Assembly: GCA_036768485.1 (NCBI GenBank)
Contig: JAVLUZ010000150.1
Location: forward strand, 2,153,910 to 2,217,909
Origin: Mermis nigrescens
Lineage: Eukaryota; Nematoda; Enoplea; Mermithida; Mermithidae
Length of the DNA stretch: 64,000 nucleotides
Direction: 5' to 3'
Shown: positions 58,943 to 64,000 of the stretch, piece after piece
How positions within the stretch are numbered: the stretch's first letter is position 1
Layout of the letters: each line of letters starts with the position of its first letter
The notes under the pieces: model-generated
Database searches by the model: none
The model's input: only the letters and a program-made list of their open reading frames with translations
Told to the model about the DNA's origin: nothing
Made by a program: the position numbers and the translations under genes

Positions 58943-60138
58943 ATGATTTCTCTTCCGCTTAATGTTCAAGTAATGATTTTAACCCTTATTAGGCCTGTTT
59001 CCCAAATAGTCTGTATGGCCGGCCGTTTGTTCAGACTTATATCGACTGATTACATATAGTCGGTATATATTAAATATATTGAGGTTGTCAAAATTAAGGG
59101 ATATATTACGGACACAAAATTACATTCCTTACTTCGACTTATCAACCCCGAATTCGTCAAACTCACCGGTAATTTTTATTGAGTAATGTTCTCTTGAAAT
59201 TTTTTAAACCGACCCCAACTCATTAAAGGTTTCAAAAATCGGAACAGCAACTATGTACGTATGACGAATAATAAAGCTTTTACTGAAACGACAGGCCAGA
59301 GACAAATCGATTTGGATGAAAAAATTCGTTTTCCTAACGGTTTACTACCCTACGATATAAATAAATTTATATACAAGATTTTAATTACACAATCGTACGT
59401 TGTAGTAGAATTTTGAATCCGCTCAAAATTCAGCTACGTAGCTTCGACGCATTCTTTGACATTCGTAATCTTATCTCAAGTTTCGAAAATTTTACGCGTT
59501 TAAATGAGTTGACTATAAGTTTTTCGGAAAAGAGTTTAGACATTACTTTACGCGTAGGATGATTTTTTAGAATTCCTTATAGCACGTACATAACACAAAA
59601 CTTTTATTATTAATTTCTCTTCGAGCCAGCTAGGGTTTTAAGAGCGATTTAGATTTCAAGATTTTATTTTGCCGTATTACAATCGATGTGAAAACTGGGA
59701 ATTATTGTTGACACGACGGAAAAATGGCCCTTTTTGGGCATTTATTAATTGTATCGATCACGATGGTTTGAAATTACGTAACATAATGGCGTAATTTTCC
59801 GAAATATAACATTGACTGACAATTTGGGTTTTCTAGCTGTGATTATATGGGTATATGCGTCACATACTTATTTAATACGCGTAAAGGGAAGCGCGGGGGA
59901 CGCCTTGTCAGTCATTTAGATAACATCATAAAAAATGAGATTTTTGTGGCTTTTGTCGATTTTAATTTATTTCCAACCTATTTTATGCAATTTATGCGCT
60001 TATTGCTCGTGCAATATACCCGAAAAATCGCTTCTATGTGAAATTAATCCTGATTGGTATACGTTTGACGATGGCGGCCAAGTAAAAAGTTTTCCGATCC
60101 CTAAAAATGTTAAAATACTACAAAAACGTCGTTTTTAG
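58943..60138 (+). pseudogene. F-box-like / leucine-rich gene remnant, right arm
   Basis: From the ATG at 58943 the frame reads MISLPLNVQVMILTLIRPVS, QIVCMAGRLFRLISTDYI, then TAG. This follows the F-box pattern (LP-ev--I---L-pvs-----v-r-FR-LIS-D-iW), with TAG where Trp is usual. The same frame runs on: IKGYITDTKLHSLLRLINPE, FVKLTGNFY. Next come an open segment from 59261 (KIRFPNGLLPYDINKFIYKI) and, in another frame, SFDAFFDIRNLISSFENFTR. 59935-60138 encodes 67 residues beginning with a hydrophobic run (MRFLWLLSILIYFQPILCNL) and Cys-rich CAYCSCNIPEKSLLC. F-box proteins recruit substrates to SCF ubiquitin ligases. Whether these pieces belong to one gene is uncertain. Confidence 0.5.
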
Positions 60139-60310
60139 ATGATCAACGATATCTTTACAAACCTGGTTTACACACCCACCACCCCGGTGCAACAGTTCGG
60201 ATCCCATGCTTTCATCTCAAACATCTTTTTTTACCAGCCTAGTAACACTACAATCAACCTGCTATGGCCTCAACACCGCGATCCCAACAACCTACATACA
60301 AAAAAGTAAG
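60139..60310 (+). CDS. Small open frame downstream of the F-box-like remnant
   Basis: An ATG two codons past the previous stop opens 56 codons (MINDIFTNLVYTPTTPVQQF, GSHAFISNIFFYQPSNTTIN, LLWPQHRDPNNLHTKK). It is conserved in the left arm by symmetry. Composition looks coding, but no family is recognised. An AATAAA lies at 60611. Confidence 0.3.
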
Positions 60311-60637
60311 AAAAAATGATTTGGAGCTTATTGAAAAATTGATAAACATTTTGATTTAAGTTCCACAACTACCCAATTTTCCACATAGACCACTGCCCAA
60401 CCTATCTCCTGCCCCGAAATCACTAGTTACAATGGTTTTCACCGGCCAGACCCCCCTAAAAACGCCCCAACTGGACACCCGTCATCGCCACTGCCTCGAT
60501 TTTTGCTTTTTTAATTTTTTAATAATTATGTATTATATGTATTCGTAATTCACGCACTAACAATTTCCCTCAAGTAGCCGAGGAAATAGAGTTGTTTCCT
60601 TTATAACTTTAATAAAGCTTAATTTATATTATTTACT

Positions 60638-60860
60638 TTATTCTGTGTCTTGACGTTTGCATTTGCCTCTCGTGACGAACGCTTGATTCACAGCGTCTAC
60701 CAGCGTTAGATCGGACGGAAAAAAGCCCTCAGCTGCTGGCTGGAGAAGACCGCCGACGGATTTCTTTCTAGATGTGTTAGAAAGCGCTCCCAATCGGACC
60801 AACTTGGCCCTGCGCCAGAAATCGCCAATCAGCCAAGGGTCTATGTTTGATCTTTTTTCT
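60638..60860 (-). CDS. Inward unknown reading frame, right arm
   Basis: Mirror of 56515-56724: WLIGDFWRRAKLVRLGALSN ... KRQDTE stop. The putative splice acceptor of the left arm (cctag) reads ccttg here, and the aataaagctttatt palindrome has decayed to aataaagcttaatt. Confidence 0.4.
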
Positions 60861-60949
60861 GTTTTTTGGTCTTATTGATCGATTTCTATAATTTTGGTAA
60901 AAAAACTCTTAAAACTGCATACTTTCAGCAAAAAATAAAAATTTTACAA

Positions 60950-61655
60950 AAAATATTTCGCAACATTACAAAAATACTTCACACCTTGACAAAAATATTT
61001 CACAACTTGACAAAAAATTTCCGCAACTTGACAAAAAATTTCCACAACGTGACAAAAAATTTCCACAACTTGACAAAAAATTTTCACAACTTGACAAAAA
61101 TATTTCACAACTTGACAAAAAATTTTCACTACTTGACAAAAAATTTTCACAACTTGACAAAAATATTTCACAACTTGACAAAAAATTTTCACTACTTGAC
61201 AAAAAATTTTCACAACTTGACAAAAAAATTTCACAACTTGACAAAAAAATTTCGCAACTTGACAAAAATATTTTACAACTTGACAAAAAATTTTCACAAC
61301 TTGACAAAAAATTTCCACAACTTGACAAAAAATTTTCACAACGTGACAAAAACTTTTCACAACTTGACAAAAAAATTCCATAACATGACAAAAATATTTC
61401 ACAACTTGACAAAAGTACTATGCTTAAGCACGTAAAAATATTTCACAACTTGACAAAAAATTTTCACAACTTGACAAAAAATTTCCACAACGTGACAAAA
61501 ATGTTTCACAACTTGACAAAAAATTTTCACAACTTGACAAAAAAATTTCACAACTTGACAAAAAATTTTCACAACTCGACAAAAAATTTTCACAACTTGA
61601 CAAAAAAATTCCAAAACGTGACAAAAATATTTCGCAACGTGACAAAAATATCAAT
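60950..61655 (+). repeat. Tandem array in right arm (AAATTTTCACAACTTGACAA)
   Basis: About 35 units, reverse complement of 55835-56415, with the same interruption (agtactatgcttaagcacgt, about 61415-61435). The arrays differ in unit number between arms, so they have expanded or contracted since the palindrome formed. Confidence 0.95.
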
Positions 61656-61784
61656 AATTGTTTTTTAAATGGCAAAGTTTTCGGTAGTATGCAGGCCCAT
61701 GCAAATGAGTGGAGACGAGACGAACACCTATGGGAGGGGACCTAAATGGAAAAGTTCCTGGGAAATGATAAAAATTAAAATTAA

Positions 61785-61909
61785 ATGCCGATCTATTTGA
61801 GGATGAGCAGACGTAACGAGAAGACAATAATGAAGTTGTCACATCTGTTGAAGAGTCTAGCAGTGCTCTGCTAGACTATCCAAATCGGATAAAAATGCTC
61901 AGAATATAA
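61785..61909 (+). pseudogene. 3' remnant of the zinc-finger gene, right arm
   Basis: Matches the last about 40 codons of 54174-54817 (NADLFEDEQ, then stop in place of Met-Lys, REDNNEVVTSVEESSSALLD, YPNRIKMLRI stop). The upstream 1.4 kb including the finger is missing from this arm. Confidence 0.7.
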
Positions 61910-62400
61910 TCAGTACACTACTCTAAAGAATTTTTACCCGAAATTTGGTGTTTCATGCCTACAAGGGCAGAGTTTCTATGTTTAAGCGTTTAACCCGTTT
62001 TATGATGTTTTATGCGTCGTACTAATACGTTGTAGTGTAGAAATTTCTAATGAGCACGTGCTATGTGTTGTGCTGCCTGGCTAACTCTCTGTAAATTTTT
62101 ATTTGGCTTGTTTTTTTCTGATTTTGATTAATTAAGGTGTTGTCTTATTGTTGTATAGCCTGATGTCCAAATTTGATGCTTATTTTTATTTATTTATTTA
62201 TTTATATTTATTTATTTATTTTTCAATTTCTTTTCTGGAAAAAGAGTAGAAATAAATAAATTACTTTTCAACCGTATACCCTACTACTCACCCCACATGA
62301 GCTATAAATAAGATAAGAATGAATAATATAAGTTTTGTCTCATAAGCTATAGAAATAAATCGAATAACAAGTTTTGTCTCATAAGCTGCAGAACCTACAT

Positions 62401-62674
62401 CATACGTGGGCAGCAAGAAAATTCTGGGGGGGGTGCAAGATTTTTTTTGAAGGTCGAAAAAGGGCCTTAAAAATGGTGGTATGGCGATAAAAACACCATT
62501 TGTCGACGTTTCTCATCAAGCACTATCCATTGGCATCAAAAAATTGCGAAAAAAACAAAAAAAAATTTAAAAAATTGAATTCTGGGGGGTATTTTGATTT
62601 CTGGTGGGGGGGGGGTATTTTGGTTTCTGGAGGGGGTGCATACTCCCCCCCAAACCCCCCCACGCCCAGGTGTG
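62401..62674 (+). mobile_element. hAT-like MITE, copy 7 (with empty site in the opposite arm)
   Basis: Perfect 8-bp duplication acctacat (62393-62400 and 62675-62682). Ends catacgtgggc / gcccaggtgtg. The left arm of the palindrome at 53721-53728 carries atgtaggt once, the unoccupied site. This fixes element borders and shows insertion after the palindrome formed. Confidence 0.96.
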
Positions 62675-62974
62675 ACCTACATGTCCCGGAGTTTGAAAAA
62701 CATGCAAAAATAGAACAGCGTGCCAATGCTTCAACGTGCAATTTATGATCTAAAATTAGAACAGTAGTATGGGGGAGGCTGCTAGCTAGTTATGCAAATT
62801 AAAATTAATTGGTTCCGCCCGTCCTGGATAACCGACTGTGAATAGTTGGGCGCTTCACGCCTATGTGTAGTAGTATGACCCCATTGTAGGCGCTTAGCGC
62901 CTCATGGAGTCTATATGCTTAAGCATGTGCTATGCTTAAGCATTGTAGAGCTCAAGGGTCAGGATGTACTACTC

Positions 62975-63395
62975 AGGGGGACCTTGAACCTGATTGGGCT
63001 TAAGGAGACAAAAATTTAACACCGGGTTTTCATTAAACTCCGGTGTGAGGTGGCTAACTTTGGTGGCATAAAAGATTTTCCTTGCGGCAATTACATAAGC
63101 TAATAAAATCGCTAAAACTTTTATGTAATAATTCGTCGTCTCCTGGTTTCCCAACTCGATCGTGTTATTTTGATTAAAAATTTAAAGTTAGAACTCCAGA
63201 ATTTCGTTGAGCCAAAATACAAGGATTACTCTAGGAATTAATATTTTCGATTGTTCTGGTTTTTCATGAGTTATAACTAATAATCATTTTTAATGGTAAT
63301 TAATTAGCAGAAACTACTTATTATTTGCTATCCTTTCTAGCAACAGTTTTGAATGACGTTCACATATTTTTAACGTGTATTCATACTTTTCACAG
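62975..63395. other. End of the last intron
   Basis: No element recognised between the palindrome and the final G-alpha exon. Confidence 0.4.
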
Positions 63396-63583
63396 GTCGA
63401 TCGACTTACCAAGAAAGCAGCAATTATATACAATGCAAATATGTTGCTGTAGATAAAACAAGAGGACGAGAAATCTACGTCCATAAAACATGTGCAACTG
63501 ACACTAGAGATATGGAATTCGTCTTTGAGGCCTGTTTTGACATTATCTCTCAGTTGTCGATGAGGAAAACTGGACTTATGTGA
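63396..63583 (+). CDS. G-alpha last exon: TCAT motif and C-terminal helix
   Basis: The acceptor is tacttttcacag. Two bases complete Gly, then 61 codons and TGA. It reads RSTYQESSNYIQCKYVAVDK, TRGREIYVHK, TCATDTRDMEFVFEACFDII, SQLSMRKTGLM. EIYVHKTCATDT is the guanine-ring-binding beta6/alpha5 element. The final residues, which contact the receptor, end MRKTGLM. There is no Cys four residues from the end, so the pertussis-toxin acceptor typical of Gi/o is absent. The 13.8-kb intron before it contains the giant palindrome. Confidence 0.97.
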
Positions 63584-64000
63584 TTTCTTCGTTGAATACC
63601 ATTAAGGCGATAGCTTCTCATTTTAAAGTTCGTATGCCGTTCAAACCTTTGCTTAACGTGCTACAAGCAAAATGACATTGAAATTGTAGTTATTAGGACA
63701 CACGTGGACTACAAAAATAAGTAATTTAGATAATATTTTTTCTGCGAATTACTAAATCAGGGAAAACCAACGTTTCTGATTACTTTTACTTTATTTCGAA
63801 CATTAATTTTGCCATAAGCTAATTTTTTGGTGATTTATACCATTTTCAGAAAAAGTTTTTTTCGTAATACAAGAAATTAGATTAATCCAATTTTACGATT
63901 ACTAACTTTGAGCGCGGAATCAGTGTTAAGCTATTTTCTGCTAATTTATGTGTAACTTATTTTTCCTGTGAAGTTTTCAAATCGATAGAATTTTACTACC
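63584..64000 (+). other. G-alpha 3' UTR / downstream sequence
   Basis: This AT-rich sequence follows the stop codon. No clear AATAAA follows closely (an AATAAG occurs near 63,717). I see no further gene or repeat here. Confidence 0.4.

Larger units (their letters stand above)
53427..62974. mobile_element. Giant palindromic (fold-back) element, 9.5 kb
   Basis: The outer ends are inverted repeats (gagtagtacatcctgaccct at 53427; its reverse complement ends at 62974), flanked by AGGG on both sides (53423-53426; 62975-62978), a possible 4-bp duplication. Pairing continues almost unbroken to a 0.24-kb centre (about 58564-58799). Exceptions: 54297-55710 is present only in the left arm, and a hAT-like MITE (62401-62674) only in the right arm. 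Arm order from outside in: gcttaagca motif and paired cgctgagcgcc motif, AAAT tract, zinc-finger pseudogene, tandem 18-22-bp array, inward unknown ORF, outward F-box-like pseudogene. The inner 2.1 kb of the arms looks well over 90% identical by eye. It lies in the last G-alpha intron. Confidence 0.9.

Noticed and set aside
53427..62974. Polinton/Maverick-type element
   Set aside because: No protein-primed polymerase, integrase, ATPase or capsid motif was seen, and the arms are copies of each other rather than short terminal repeats.

Overview
This is animal (metazoan) nuclear DNA: AT-rich, intron-rich and dominated by transposable elements. The only cellular gene I can support is a heterotrimeric G-protein alpha subunit (G-alpha) on the + strand. 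Six coding exons were recovered by reading splice sites and phase: 6648-6789, 46044-46204, 47837-47965, 48852-48981, 49486-49639 and 63396-63583. They join in frame into about 301 residues, from just after the P-loop to the stop. The 5' exon(s) with the N-terminus and P-loop were not found and probably lie upstream. The gene has one intron of 39.3 kb and another of 13.8 kb, and almost everything else here is mobile DNA inside those introns or upstream of the first recovered exon. The taxon cannot be fixed from sequence alone; an invertebrate with a large repeat-rich genome is most likely.

Layout. 1-6.6 kb: a decayed Penelope-like reverse transcriptase, then inverted minisatellite structures. 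6.8-11.6 kb: a terminal-inverted-repeat element and satellite arrays. 11.57-25.92 kb: a 14.4-kb Ty3/gypsy-type LTR retrotransposon on the - strand, with paired LTRs, a 4-bp target duplication (CATT), gag, protease, RT, RNase H and integrase. Behind the integrase lie a PWWP-like module, a DEDDy 3'-5' exonuclease and a long uncharacterised tail. 26.1-46 kb: nested fold-back elements, a 2.56-kb hAT-type element with an 8-bp target duplication, a dispersed 260-bp hAT-like MITE family, and several other repeat families. 46-49.6 kb: four closely spaced G-alpha exons, one intron holding an internally deleted mariner. 49.6-63.4 kb: the last intron, containing a 9.5-kb near-complete palindrome (53,427-62,974). 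Its arms carry 18-22-bp tandem arrays, an F-box-like pseudogene, a convergent unknown reading frame and a C2H2 zinc-finger pseudogene.

The G-alpha gene looks intact where visible (switch I Arg/Thr, switch II Gln, NKRD, TCAT). The mobile genes are nearly all broken by stops and single-base indels; part of this could be assembly error. The most novel items are the exonuclease/PWWP-like extension of the LTR element and the giant palindrome.
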